Below are positions 8,182-15,852 of a stretch of 64,000 bases of DNA, in pieces. Position 1 is the stretch's first letter; the number at the start of each line of letters is the position of its first letter. The translations under genes and the position numbers were made by a program. The stretch covers positions 186,001 through 250,000 of the forward strand of contig CAWHCT010000011.1 in assembly GCA_963827785.1 (NCBI GenBank), read 5' to 3'. The stretch comes from Site-B1 sp963827785. GTDB lineage: Bacteria > Bacteroidota > Bacteroidia > Flavobacteriales > Flavobacteriaceae. The notes below the pieces were generated by a model that was given only the letters and a program-made list of their open reading frames with translations, did not search any database and had not been told where the DNA came from.

Positions 8182-9042
8182 TTATTGATTTAAAGTACCA
8201 GTGTTTAACACAGGAGAAGCGTCTTTATCTCCACATAGAATCACCATTAAATTGCTAACCATTGCAGCTTTTCGTTCGTCATCCAGATCCACAATATTTT
8301 TCTTTCCAAGTTCTTTAAGAGCCATTTCAACCATACTTACGGCACCTTCTACAATTTTGTGTCTTGCTGCGACAATAGCTGTGGCCTGTTGACGCTTAAG
8401 CATTGCATTTGCTATTTCCTGAGCATAGGCTAAATACCCAATTCTTGCTTCTAAAACTTCAATACCAGCAATTGATAATCGTTCATCAATTTCTTTTTCC
8501 AAGGCTTCACTTACTTCATTTACGCTCGACCTTAGTGTAATATCTTCTGTGTGGCCTTCATCAGCAAAATTATCATATGGATACATGCTCGCAAGTTTAC
8601 GAACTGCAGCATCTGTTTGTACTCGCACAAAATTCTCATAATTATCTACATCAAATGCTGCTTTATAAGTATTTTGAACTCTCCAGACAAGAATCGTACT
8701 TATCATTATCGGATTACCTAGTTTATCATTTACCTTTAATCGCTCACTATCAAAATTACTGGCACGTAAAGAGATCTTCTTTTTGCTGTAAAAAGGATTA
8801 ACCCAATAAAAGCCGTTTTGTTTTACGGTTCCCACATACTTTCCAAATAGTAAAAGAACGCGTGATCCGTTTGGTTGTACCATAATAAATCCAGTTAAAA
8901 GGAAAATGGATATTAAGATGGAAGCAATAAACCATGGGTTTTGATAGGTGATAAGAGCATATATTCCTCCGAATAATAAAATAAGAAATACAATTAGCAT
9001 TAAATAACCGTTAGTTGGCACTATAATTTTTTCTTCTTTCAT
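8182..9042 (-). CDS. SPFH (band 7) domain membrane protein
   Basis: 286 residues: two adjacent transmembrane segments (about 13-33 and 36-53), then an SPFH/band-7 domain (about 60-210; VQPNGSRVLLLFGKYVGTVKQNGFYWVNPF..) and a helical C-terminus (GIEVLEARIGYLAYAQEIANAMLKRQQATAIVAARHKIVEGAV) typical of stomatin/flotillin-like scaffolds. Family knowledge: such proteins form ring oligomers and membrane microdomains. It heads a minus-strand operon with DUF4177 and Arc-type genes. The only promoter space is the AT-rich stretch from 9043. Confidence 0.9.
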   Translation of the reverse strand: MKEEKIIVPTNGYLMLIVFLILLFGGIYALITYQNPWFIASILISIFLLTGFIMVQPNGSRVLLLFGKYVGTVKQNGFYWVNPFYSKKKISLRASNFDSERLKVNDKLGNPIMISTILVWRVQNTYKAAFDVDNYENFVRVQTDAAVRKLASMYPYDNFADEGHTEDITLRSSVNEVSEALEKEIDERLSIAGIEVLEARIGYLAYAQEIANAMLKRQQATAIVAARHKIVEGAVSMVEMALKELGKKNIVDLDDERKAAMVSNLMVILCGDKDASPVLNTGTLNQ

Positions 9043-9232
9043 GATAAATAATTTAAAATGATATTAAAATGATATCATAAAGATATATAGTTATTTTATT
9101 TTTTCCAAATTTTTGTTAAAATAAAATTTTGGCATGATGATTGAATCTATATTGTTGTAATTATCTATGATGATTTGTTTAAGGAGTGATTACCATAAAA
9201 CAAGGAGTAGGAATTACGTTTGGTTGGTTAGT

Positions 9233-9265
9233 AAAAAAGCATCTCTCTTGAGATGCTTTTTTTTT
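9233..9265 (-). terminator. Terminator after the alpha/beta hydrolase gene (bidirectional form)
   Basis: AAAAAAGCATCTC and GAGATGCTTTTTTTT form a strong symmetric hairpin about 70 bp past the minus-strand hydrolase stop. The 9043-9333 stretch otherwise holds only the SPFH promoter region; I see no gene in it. Confidence 0.8.
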
Positions 9266-9333
9266 GAACATATATCTTAAATTCTATTCTTTATTTTTTC
9301 GGATTTGTCTGGAACAAAAGAATGAAATAAGTT

Positions 9334-10260
9334 TTATTTTTCAATAAAAGAGACAATTGCTGATATTAAATCTGGTGAAATTTCTCTTTGAGGTTCGTTA
9401 TATGATTTGGTATTCTCAAGCGTATCACCTTCAATTGGAACCAAAATATGGTTCATTTTGTCTATGATAACTAATTCTGCTTTAGGATTAGCATCTTTTA
9501 AAAGGTTCGCCTCAACTTCAGATACTTGAATATCTTTAGAACCATTTATTATTAAGATGGGCATTTTTAAATCTTTAATTATCTCTTGAGGATCATATTG
9601 CATCCAATTCATTAAAAACCGTTGAATATCCAATCTAAATACCGAGGCCAATGCAGGAGGGAAATCTGAGATAGTATTTCCATCTCTTAAACTATTAAAC
9701 ACTCGATTGGTATCTTCTGAGAACATAGGTGCTGTTTTAGTGATCTGTTCAGTAATGACCCGGTCAATGGTTTGACCGGCACCTGCAAGCGAAATGAACC
9801 CATCGGCGTGATCTATTGCCGCCAACATACCAACCAAGCTTCCCTGACTATGTCCAATTATATATATTTTGTGAAACTGCTTTTTAGATAGGAAGTATTC
9901 CACAACGCTTTTTGCATCAGTAACAAAATCATCAAACATAATATTTTCATCTATATTACCTTCACGGATCTGCTTTACTATGCGTTTATCATATCTAAAT
10001 GTGGCTATTCCTTGATCAGATATGCTTTCAGCTAATTTTTTTAATGAATTGTTCTTTAAAAAATTCTGGTTGCCATTCCTGTTTGTTGGTCCGGAACCGG
10101 CAACTATTATTGCTAAATTTGGTTTCTTGACATTATTTGGTATTAACAAGGTACCATCAATATAATTATTGATATTAAGATCAGTTTCTGAAAAGTTATG
10201 GTCTTGTGCAAAAGATATAACCCCGATAAATAGAAAAAGCAGACAAAGGTTTGATTTCAT
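9334..10260 (-). CDS. Exported alpha/beta hydrolase
   Basis: 308 residues with a signal peptide (MKSNLCLLFLFIGVISFAQ). Alpha/beta hydrolase fold: IIVAGSGPTNRNGN forms the oxyanion region, IYIIGHSQGSLVG the nucleophile elbow (Ser in GHSQG), PILIINGSKDIQV the acid strand and IIDKMNHILV the catalytic His. This arrangement is common in periplasmic esterases/dienelactone-hydrolase-like enzymes; the substrate is unknown. The ATG at 10260 starts the signal peptide; a TTG 39 bp upstream is less likely. Repeated TGCATTTCAT-like motifs lie in the upstream region. Confidence 0.85.
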   Translation of the reverse strand: MKSNLCLLFLFIGVISFAQDHNFSETDLNINNYIDGTLLIPNNVKKPNLAIIVAGSGPTNRNGNQNFLKNNSLKKLAESISDQGIATFRYDKRIVKQIREGNIDENIMFDDFVTDAKSVVEYFLSKKQFHKIYIIGHSQGSLVGMLAAIDHADGFISLAGAGQTIDRVITEQITKTAPMFSEDTNRVFNSLRDGNTISDFPPALASVFRLDIQRFLMNWMQYDPQEIIKDLKMPILIINGSKDIQVSEVEANLLKDANPKAELVIIDKMNHILVPIEGDTLENTKSYNEPQREISPDLISAIVSFIEK

Positions 10261-10309
10261 ATTCAATTTTTTTGGAAAAGTAAACAAAATAAGTGCCAAT
10301 TTTTAAAAA

Positions 10310-10447
10310 ATGAAATGCAAATTTCAATCAAAATATTCTAAAATTCAACTGATTTCGGGGCTGAATTACTGTTAAAGAAATGTGCATTTCATCGATAAAA
10401 GATATAATTTGGTCAATTTATGTTAAAAAAAAGTGTATTTCATCGAT
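10310..10447. promoter_or_regulatory. Three copies of a TGCATTTCAT-like motif upstream of the hydrolase gene
   Basis: The motif occurs inverted at 10310-10319 and direct at 10383-10392. A one-mismatch direct copy lies at 10434-10443. The two direct copies extend to 15-bp matches (10382-10396 and 10433-10447) starting 51 bp apart. The 10261-10626 stretch has no gene that I can support. The motifs could be regulator sites for the minus-strand hydrolase gene. Confidence 0.35.
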
Positions 10448-10609
10448 TTTATAATGTATTTAAACGGAGGTTTCAAAATTATGTTTTATGTTTGACATGT
10501 ACTAAAAGATATAGTTTTTAGTTCAATGGATTAATTAATTAATATTTGCCAATGTCTGTTGATATTTAGACCCTAAATCTCACCAACAAAAGCATAGCAA
10601 ATAGAAAGA

Positions 10610-10639
10610 ACTGAGGTTGAGGGACCTCAGTTTTTTTTT
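10610..10639. terminator. Hairpin at the end of the AlkB operon
   Basis: ACTGAGGT and ACCTCAGT enclose TGAGGG, followed by nine T on the plus strand. The stem overlaps the stop codon of the minus-strand alkB-like gene. In that direction the T-tract is weaker (TTCTTTCTAT), so it may also end an unseen plus-strand transcript. Confidence 0.65.
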
Positions 10640-11229
10640 GTGATAATCCGAAATGTGAGATTGATTCTTTTAGCTACTTCTTTTTTTGTCTTTGGTATTT
10701 GATGCAGCCATCTGTGCTGGGTTTCACCTTTCATAATAAGTAAACTCCCATTTTGTAAAATCAGATCCTTTTTAAGTCCACTGTCTTGTCTATGCTTAAG
10801 TTTGAAAAGTCGTTCTGCACCAAAACTCACAGAAGCAATAATTGGATTCCTTCCCAATTCCTTCTCGTTATCAGCATGCCAACCATTACTATCCTGACCA
10901 TTTCTGTATAAATTAAGCAAACAAGTAGTTAAATTAGCAGATATAACCGATTCTACTTTTGATTTAATTGCCAAAAGTTCCTTAGTAAATGGATCAGGGT
11001 ACATAGTTATATTGGAATAAGAATATGGTTCTTTGTTATTGGCGAAAAGTGCTGTAAGCCTTGGTTGCTTGTATGTTTTACCGAATATTTTGATGTCATC
11101 CTGTTGCCATGAAACATTTTTCAACAAGTATTGAAAATAGATTTCAGATTCTTTTACACTAAAAAATTCAGGATAGTAGGTAATATCAGAATCGGGTAAA
11201 TTAAGCTCTATTTTTTCTGTAAATAACAT
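10627..11229 (-). CDS. AlkB-family 2-oxoglutarate/Fe(II) dioxygenase
   Basis: 200 residues. AlkB-type nucleic-acid repair dioxygenase that removes alkyl groups from bases by oxidation. The iron site is His118-x-Asp120 (NGWHADNEKELG) and His176 (WLHQIPK). Arg188 and Arg194 in KRINLTFR bind 2-oxoglutarate. LNLYRNGQDSNGWHAD and ASVSFGAERLFKLK match the ABH2/ABH3-like branch common in Bacteroidota. It lies 3 bp downstream of the DoxX gene, last in a MOSC-DoxX-AlkB operon. Confidence 0.92.
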   Translation of the reverse strand: MLFTEKIELNLPDSDITYYPEFFSVKESEIYFQYLLKNVSWQQDDIKIFGKTYKQPRLTALFANNKEPYSYSNITMYPDPFTKELLAIKSKVESVISANLTTCLLNLYRNGQDSNGWHADNEKELGRNPIIASVSFGAERLFKLKHRQDSGLKKDLILQNGSLLIMKGETQHRWLHQIPKTKKEVAKRINLTFRIITKKN

Positions 11230-11232
11230 AAT

Positions 11233-11592
11233 CTAAAATTGAAGATACCAATATGCCCAATACATCAGAAAAAATTGTAACGGAATTCGAAGAATGAGAA
11301 TCCATTTTGGAATTCCTGCTGATGCTTTTTCTCCGGATAGCATGTAGAAATGAACCAGCAAAAAAACAATTAACATGGCAATAATTCCATAAATCGACAA
11401 ATTTTTAAGTCCGGGAAAACATAAAGAAATACCTAACACAATCTCCGCTATACCACTTAAATAGACTAAAGATCTATGATTTGGAAGATATTTTGGCATA
11501 ATTCGCTCATACATTTTTGGTTTAATAAAATGAAAGGAGCCTGCAATCATATACATGATAGCCATAAGATATAAATGCCAGGGAAAGCTCAT
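11233..11592 (-). CDS. DoxX-like membrane protein
   Basis: 119 residues with four transmembrane helices. MAIMYMIAGSFHFIKPKMYERIMPKYLPNH and LVYLSGIAEIVLGISLCFP match the DoxX-like family, whose members act with oxidoreductases in thiol/sulfur and oxidative-stress chemistry in some bacteria. Its start overlaps the MOSC gene stop by 4 bp (11589-11592) and the AlkB gene follows 3 bp after it, so the three genes are translationally linked. Its own role is unknown. Confidence 0.85.
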   Translation of the reverse strand: MSFPWHLYLMAIMYMIAGSFHFIKPKMYERIMPKYLPNHRSLVYLSGIAEIVLGISLCFPGLKNLSIYGIIAMLIVFLLVHFYMLSGEKASAGIPKWILILRIPLQFFLMYWAYWYLQF

Positions 11593-12224
11593 ATTAAAAA
11601 TGCTTTTAATTTATCTCGTTTACGTTGGGGAAGAGCTTCATTGTTAACAGCCAGTTCCACCAATTTCTGATCTTTACACTTCGCATATAGTAAGTTAAAG
11701 AACTGATAAATACTCAAGCTGTTTTTAGCTTTTTGTTCCAAAAAGAATTTATCTCCTTTACAAACATGACCTTCTTTAATAACACGAACATAAGTTCCAG
11801 GATAACCATGTTCAATAAATTGCTTCAGGACTTCCTGAGTGCCAAATTTAACTCCGAATTTAAAACATGGCTCCCTTGGTTGTGTGATTTGAACCAAAGC
11901 TTCTCCCACTTTATATATATCGCCAATATGGATTTGGGTTTCATCTAAACTTGAAACAGTTAAGTTTTCACCTAACATACCATAGTCCCAATCAAGTTTT
12001 GGATACAACTTTTTCCAGAAATTATATTGGTCAGCCGAAAACAAATAACAGGCCTTAAATTCACCACCATGAACTTTTCTGTCGGAGACTGTATCACCAT
12101 TGACATCTTGTTTGCCTAAAAAGATAGGCTGGTGAACAGGTGTTTTATAAATACCTGTTTCTACAGATGTGCCATTCCAAATAATAGTGGTTGGTTTGGC
12201 TATGTTTGTTGAAATAACTTGCAT
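11589..12224 (-). CDS. MOSC domain protein (YiiM-like)
   Basis: 211 residues. The MOSC core spans about residues 25-150 with SDRKVHGGEFKACYLFSADQYNFW, GMLGENLTVSSL, IGDIYKVGEALVQITQPREPCFKFG and the conserved Cys in REPCFK. MOSC proteins transfer sulfur or bind molybdenum cofactor; YiiM-type members detoxify N-hydroxylated bases. A helical tail follows (SLSIYQFFNLLYAKCKDQ). It is first in the operon with DoxX and AlkB, which fits a base-damage or detoxification theme (inference). Confidence 0.9.
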   Translation of the reverse strand: MQVISTNIAKPTTIIWNGTSVETGIYKTPVHQPIFLGKQDVNGDTVSDRKVHGGEFKACYLFSADQYNFWKKLYPKLDWDYGMLGENLTVSSLDETQIHIGDIYKVGEALVQITQPREPCFKFGVKFGTQEVLKQFIEHGYPGTYVRVIKEGHVCKGDKFFLEQKAKNSLSIYQFFNLLYAKCKDQKLVELAVNNEALPQRKRDKLKAFLI

Positions 12225-12333
12225 GATTTAAAATTACGAAATAAAAGATATTATATTCATTCTAATATCCCAATCTGATCCTAAAGCAAGAAAAGTTACA
12301 TATATAGGAGATTGAATAGGCTATCTTTATATT

Positions 12334-13242
12334 ATGAAAAATCAAGAGGTAAAAGGCTATTTGTTAGCCTTAGTTTCAGTAATAGCTTTATCCAATGTTT
12401 ACATCTTTAGTAAAATAGCATTGAAGGAAGTTAGCTTGCCGCAGTTTGGCGTCTATTGGTTTGGATTTGGCCTTATATGGATTATGATTTACTCCTGGCA
12501 TCAAAAATCATTTTATAAATTTAAAGAATTATCAGTTCGATGTTATTTGGTATTATTATTTTTAGGTTTGATAGAAGTTGTAGGCACCTACTTTTTCTTT
12601 AAAGCAATACATACCATTACTAATCCTGCTATTGTATCATTTATCGGAAATATTGCACCTGCTTTTATTATTATCCTAAGTTTTGTAATTCTTAAAGAAC
12701 GATTTAATAAATTGGAATTTTGGGGAATACTTTTAGCATTATCTGGTGCTTTTGTTATAAGTTTCAAGGGCAATAGTAATATTCAAGATATGTTTATTGA
12801 TGGTGCACAATATGTGTTGTATTCAAGTATTTTGGGTGCCGTAAATGCTGTGATAATAAAAATGAAGATAAAAAAGATTCATCCAAATTTATTAACAATT
12901 AACAGGAGTTTATTTTTACTTGTATTTTCAATTATTGCATTGTATGTCATGCGTCAAGATTTAATAATAACATTTGGGGCCCTTAAAAATATTTTTATTG
13001 GCTCCCTCTTAGGACCATTTCTTACTGTAATTACAGGTTATTTAGCATTACAATTTATTCCACTTTCACGTAAAGCAATTATTGCAAGTACCAGAGGCTT
13101 ATTTGTTTTACTAGGTGCTTATATTTATTTTGGAGAATTCCCGAAACCAATAGCTTTAATCGGAGGGTTCATTACTATTTTTGGAGTGCTATTGATAGCT
13201 TTGGGTAAAATAAATAATCATAAAAAAGAGCCGGTCATTTAA
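12334..13242 (+). CDS. EamA/DMT-family permease
   Basis: 302 residues with ten predicted transmembrane segments in two EamA repeats (about 8-138 and 155-292). The first repeat ends with PAFIIILSFVILKERFNKLEFWGILLALSGAFVIS, the second with GAYIYFGEFPKPIALIGGFITIFGVLLIALG. Drug/metabolite-type exporter or importer of small molecules, substrate unknown. It is transcribed away from the MOSC operon; a TATCTTTA box lies about 10 bp before the ATG. A bidirectional hairpin ends the gene at 13352-13393. Confidence 0.88.
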   Translation: MKNQEVKGYLLALVSVIALSNVYIFSKIALKEVSLPQFGVYWFGFGLIWIMIYSWHQKSFYKFKELSVRCYLVLLFLGLIEVVGTYFFFKAIHTITNPAIVSFIGNIAPAFIIILSFVILKERFNKLEFWGILLALSGAFVISFKGNSNIQDMFIDGAQYVLYSSILGAVNAVIIKMKIKKIHPNLLTINRSLFLLVFSIIALYVMRQDLIITFGALKNIFIGSLLGPFLTVITGYLALQFIPLSRKAIIASTRGLFVLLGAYIYFGEFPKPIALIGGFITIFGVLLIALGKINNHKKEPVI

Positions 13243-13351
13243 CTTATATCAATTTAATTTTACATCAATTGTAAATGGAGCTAGTTGTTTTATCTTACTA
13301 AAAAAAATAATTGTCTTCTATTTTTCGTTTGATGACTAATGTCACACACTA

Positions 13352-13393
13352 AAAAACCACATCTCCCGAAGTTTCTGGATGGAGGTGGTTTTA
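13352..13393. terminator. Bidirectional terminator between the EamA gene and the PadR operon
   Basis: AAAACCACATCTCC pairs imperfectly with GGAGGTGGTTTT. Tracts on both sides allow termination of the plus-strand permease and of the minus-strand PadR operon. Confidence 0.7.
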
Positions 13394-13415
13394 ATACCTA
13401 ATTTAAGTTTTTCTC

Positions 13416-13592
13416 TTATTTAGTGCTTTTATATTTATAATAAAAAAAGGTTGGTAAAAACACAAAATTTAATATTACAAAACCTGCTAATAATATCATG
13501 CCTGCATAAGGCCAATGCATAATTTTAAAAATGGAGCCTGTACTCATTAAAAAAGAGGCAATAAATCCTGATAAATAAACTGTTTTTCTCAT
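13416..13592 (-). CDS. Small membrane protein, truncated tandem paralog of the next gene
   Basis: 58 residues, ATG at 13592, TAA at 13416-13418: MRKTVYLSGFIASFLMSTG.. FKIMHWPYAGMILLAGF.. LNFVFLPTFFYYKYKSTK. Two transmembrane helices. By my count 37 of 55 residues equal the C-terminal part of the protein encoded 13 bp upstream, so this is a tandem partial duplicate without the N-terminal cytoplasmic domain. The FKxMHWP motif also occurs in the transmembrane part of GldL and in many small Bacteroidota membrane proteins. Function unknown. Confidence 0.75.
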   Translation of the reverse strand: MRKTVYLSGFIASFLMSTGSIFKIMHWPYAGMILLAGFVILNFVFLPTFFYYKYKSTK

Positions 13593-13605
13593 TTTTTGAT
13601 TGAAA

Positions 13606-14049
13606 TTAAATTATTAAATATGATGAATGTTGTTGGTTGGATGTGGTATATCGGTCGTAAAAGAAAATTGGTAAAAGCACAAAATTAAGTAGGACAAAAG
13701 CTGTTAACAATATCATACCCGCATAAGGCCAATGCATCACTTTAAACATAATGCCTGTGCTCATTAAAAACGAAACAATAAATCCTGAAATATATAAAGC
13801 TCGCTTTAAGCTTAAACTGCGTTTGTAATCTAATAAAAAATCGGTGTCCTTTTGAATTTTCTCAATTGCTTTTTCGCCACCAAACTTTTTAATGATGCTT
13901 TGGTAAGCCTCTTCAAAGTTATTGCCTTCTCTAGATTCAATATCTGAACAGATATGATCTAAAATATCCTCTTTAAGCTCGTTAGATTTAATTCCTAAAC
14001 CATCTAAATCGCAAGAAATACTGTCTATTTGAGTGTTTGTTAAAATCAT
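13606..14049 (-). CDS. PadR-associated membrane protein with an N-terminal helical domain and two TM helices
   Basis: 147 residues. The N-terminal ~75 residues (LKEDILDHICSDIESREGNNFEEAYQSIIKKFGGEKAIEKIQ) resemble the HAAS/DUF1700-type helical module commonly encoded next to PadR regulators. Two transmembrane helices follow around FKVMHWPYAG and LNFVLLPIFFY. The gene overlaps the PadR gene stop by 4 bp (14046-14049). Family knowledge: such pairs act together in sensing envelope state or in anti-regulator roles; the specific job here is unknown. The C-terminal half is duplicated in the following small gene. Confidence 0.8.
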   Translation of the reverse strand: MILTNTQIDSISCDLDGLGIKSNELKEDILDHICSDIESREGNNFEEAYQSIIKKFGGEKAIEKIQKDTDFLLDYKRSLSLKRALYISGFIVSFLMSTGIMFKVMHWPYAGMILLTAFVLLNFVLLPIFFYDRYTTSNQQHSSYLII

Positions 14050-14384
14050 TTCGCTAATTTTTTAGGATTGAATATTAACGACAAGGTTTCAATAAAATCG
14101 TAGACTTCATTGGTTTTGTCTGCTACAACCTTTTTACCTGGAGAGGTTACTTTGTAGTATTTCCTGACTCGCTTGCCAATAAAAACTTTTTCGGTTTCCA
14201 AAACACCTTCCTTTTCCAATTTATGTAGGATTGGGTAGAGTGCGCCTTCAGAAATATCGATCTTATCTTTTGTTATGTCCTTTACCTTTTGGGTAATTTC
14301 ATAACCATACATGCTATCATGCTCCGACAGGAGTTTTAAAATGATAGGTTGTAAGGTGCCTTTGGTTAATTCTTTACTATACAT
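14046..14384 (-). CDS. PadR-family transcriptional regulator
   Basis: About 112 residues from the ATG at 14384: MYSKELTKGTLQPIILKLLSEHDSMYGYEITQKV, then ISEGALYPILHKLEKEGVLETE..KYYKVTSPGKKVVAD, the PadR winged helix with its diagnostic MYGYEI and GALYPxLxxLE motifs. An upstream ATG at 14399 would add five residues. A perfect palindrome lies just upstream (14408-14430), suggesting autoregulation. It is co-transcribed with the overlapping membrane protein gene and divergent from a VanX-like dipeptidase gene. Confidence 0.9.
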   Translation of the reverse strand: MYSKELTKGTLQPIILKLLSEHDSMYGYEITQKVKDITKDKIDISEGALYPILHKLEKEGVLETEKVFIGKRVRKYYKVTSPGKKVVADKTNEVYDFIETLSLIFNPKKLAK

Positions 14385-14407
14385 AGGGTAAATATACATT
14401 TTATTTT

Positions 14408-14430
14408 AATACATTTTAATAAAATGTATT
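14408..14430. promoter_or_regulatory. Perfect 11-bp palindrome, probable PadR operator
   Basis: AATACATTTTA and TAAAATGTATT with a one-base spacer, in the divergent region between padR and the dipeptidase gene. Further half-site-like copies occur at 14394-14403 (ATACATTTTA) and about 14449-14459 (AATATGTATTA). PadR-family sites commonly contain ATGT/ACAT half sites, as here. Confidence 0.6.
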
Positions 14431-14506
14431 ATTTTTTGATATAAAGTAAATATGTATTATAATGAATAAACGAATATTTTATTACATTAGTACCATTAGA
14501 TCGCAC

Positions 14507-15172
14507 ATGAAATTAAAGCTAAACATCTTATTTGTTCTTATCACAAACCTATTATTCGCTCAATTACCAAAGGGTTTTGTATATGTAAAACAGAAGATTC
14601 CGGATATAAAAACTGAGTTGCGATATTTTTCAAATAATAATTTTGTTGGACAAAAAATCGATGGCTACAATAAGGATGTCTGTATTTTAGGTTTACAGGC
14701 AACCAACGCATTAAAAAAGGTTCAAAATGAATTGAAAACTTTTAATTTATCTGTAAAAGTGTTCGATGCATATAGACCTCAACGATCGGTTAACCATTTT
14801 ATATCTTGGGCAAAAAATTTGAATGATACCATAAAAAAGCAGGAGTATTACCCGGATGTCGATAAAAAAGATTTGTTTAAAGACCAGTATATTGCCACAA
14901 AATCTCGACATAGTAGTGGTAGTACACTGGATGTCACCTTGGTTGATCTTGACACAGGTGAAGAGTTGGACATGGGAACCCCTTATGATTATTTTGGACT
15001 ACAATCATGGATACATTATATGAGACTTACGACTCAGCAAAAAGCAAACAGGTTATTATTGCAGAGTATTATGACAAAACATGGATTTAGAGCATATCCC
15101 TGGGAATGGTGGCATTTTACATTACGTGGGGAGCCATTCAGAGATCAACATTTTGATTTTCCGGTGGAGTGA
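14507..15172 (+). CDS. Exported D-alanyl-D-alanine dipeptidase, VanX/DdpX-like (M15D)
   Basis: Cleaves D-Ala-D-Ala, a cell-wall precursor or recycling product. From the ATG at 14507 the protein has 221 residues and a signal peptide (MKLKLNILFVLITNLLFA). Zinc ligands and base match VanX spacing: His135 and Asp142 in SRHSSGSTLDVT, Glu200 and His203 in PWEWWHF, with Arg90 in DAYRP. An ATG at 14462 adds 15 residues before the signal peptide and is less likely. It is divergent from padR, sharing the palindrome region, and followed by a cupin gene 78 bp on. Confidence 0.88.
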   Translation: MKLKLNILFVLITNLLFAQLPKGFVYVKQKIPDIKTELRYFSNNNFVGQKIDGYNKDVCILGLQATNALKKVQNELKTFNLSVKVFDAYRPQRSVNHFISWAKNLNDTIKKQEYYPDVDKKDLFKDQYIATKSRHSSGSTLDVTLVDLDTGEELDMGTPYDYFGLQSWIHYMRLTTQQKANRLLLQSIMTKHGFRAYPWEWWHFTLRGEPFRDQHFDFPVE

Positions 15173-15250
15173 TTATTGCATAAAATAATAAATTATCAAT
15201 TTTTTTTTATTTTAGATATTAAGTTGAATCCTAATCAAACAAATTTAATT

Positions 15251-15787
15251 ATGAAACGAAAAGAATTTTTAAGTAAGTCGTCGGCTTTAGGAGCGGCGCT
15301 TTTGGTAGTTCCCAATCTTCTTTCTGCCAAAATGAGGAACTTAGCTAATAAACTAAGCCCTAAGGTTGTACGGGCGGATGAAGGACAAACAATTAACGTA
15401 ATTGGAGATTTACAGACTGTCAAGCTAACGGGCAAGGATACCAATGGATTATTTACTCTTATTGAAGAACAAAATGATCCCGGAACAGGTATTCCAGCTC
15501 ATGTACATGAAAATGAAGATGAAGTATTCAAGGTTATTGAGGGTGAAATGGAGATAACAGTTGGAGGTAAAACTACTATTTTAAAAGCTGGTGATCTGGC
15601 TTTTGGTCCACGAGGCGTTCCTCATAGTTGGAGAATTGTTGGTGATCAAAAAGCAAAGGTTATATTAAGCGTTTTCCCTTCAGGAATAGAAGATATGTTC
15701 ATGGAATTATCTCAGTTGCCTCCAGGACCACCAGATTTTCCCAAAGTAGCTGAAATATGTGGGAGATATGGAGTAAATTTCGTTTAA
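15251..15787 (+). CDS. Exported cupin-domain protein
   Basis: 178 residues from the ATG at 15251 (MKRKEFLSKSSALGAALLVVPNLLSA, a Tat-like or Sec signal). The cupin core has both motifs: PAHVHENEDEVFKVIEGEMEI (His-x-His..Glu metal ligands) and GDLAFGPRGVPHSWRI (third His). This is the bicupin-like quercetinase/isomerase type found exported in Bacteroidota; the substrate is unknown. A frame open back to 15176 lacks a family-like N-terminus. It is followed by a terminator at 15799-15828. Confidence 0.85.
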   Translation: MKRKEFLSKSSALGAALLVVPNLLSAKMRNLANKLSPKVVRADEGQTINVIGDLQTVKLTGKDTNGLFTLIEEQNDPGTGIPAHVHENEDEVFKVIEGEMEITVGGKTTILKAGDLAFGPRGVPHSWRIVGDQKAKVILSVFPSGIEDMFMELSQLPPGPPDFPKVAEICGRYGVNFV

Positions 15788-15798
15788 AATTAACAAAA

Positions 15799-15828
15799 AG
15801 AACCACCTTAAGTTTAAGGTGGTTTAAT
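15799..15828 (+). terminator. Hairpin terminator after the cupin gene
   Basis: AACCACCTTAA (15801-15811) pairs with TTAAGGTGGTT (15814-15824). The T-tract is weak on plus, and the preceding A-rich stretch gives T on minus for the facing NYN gene. Confidence 0.7.
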
Positions 15829-15852
15829 TATAAATAGTGTAGCGGTGAGTCG

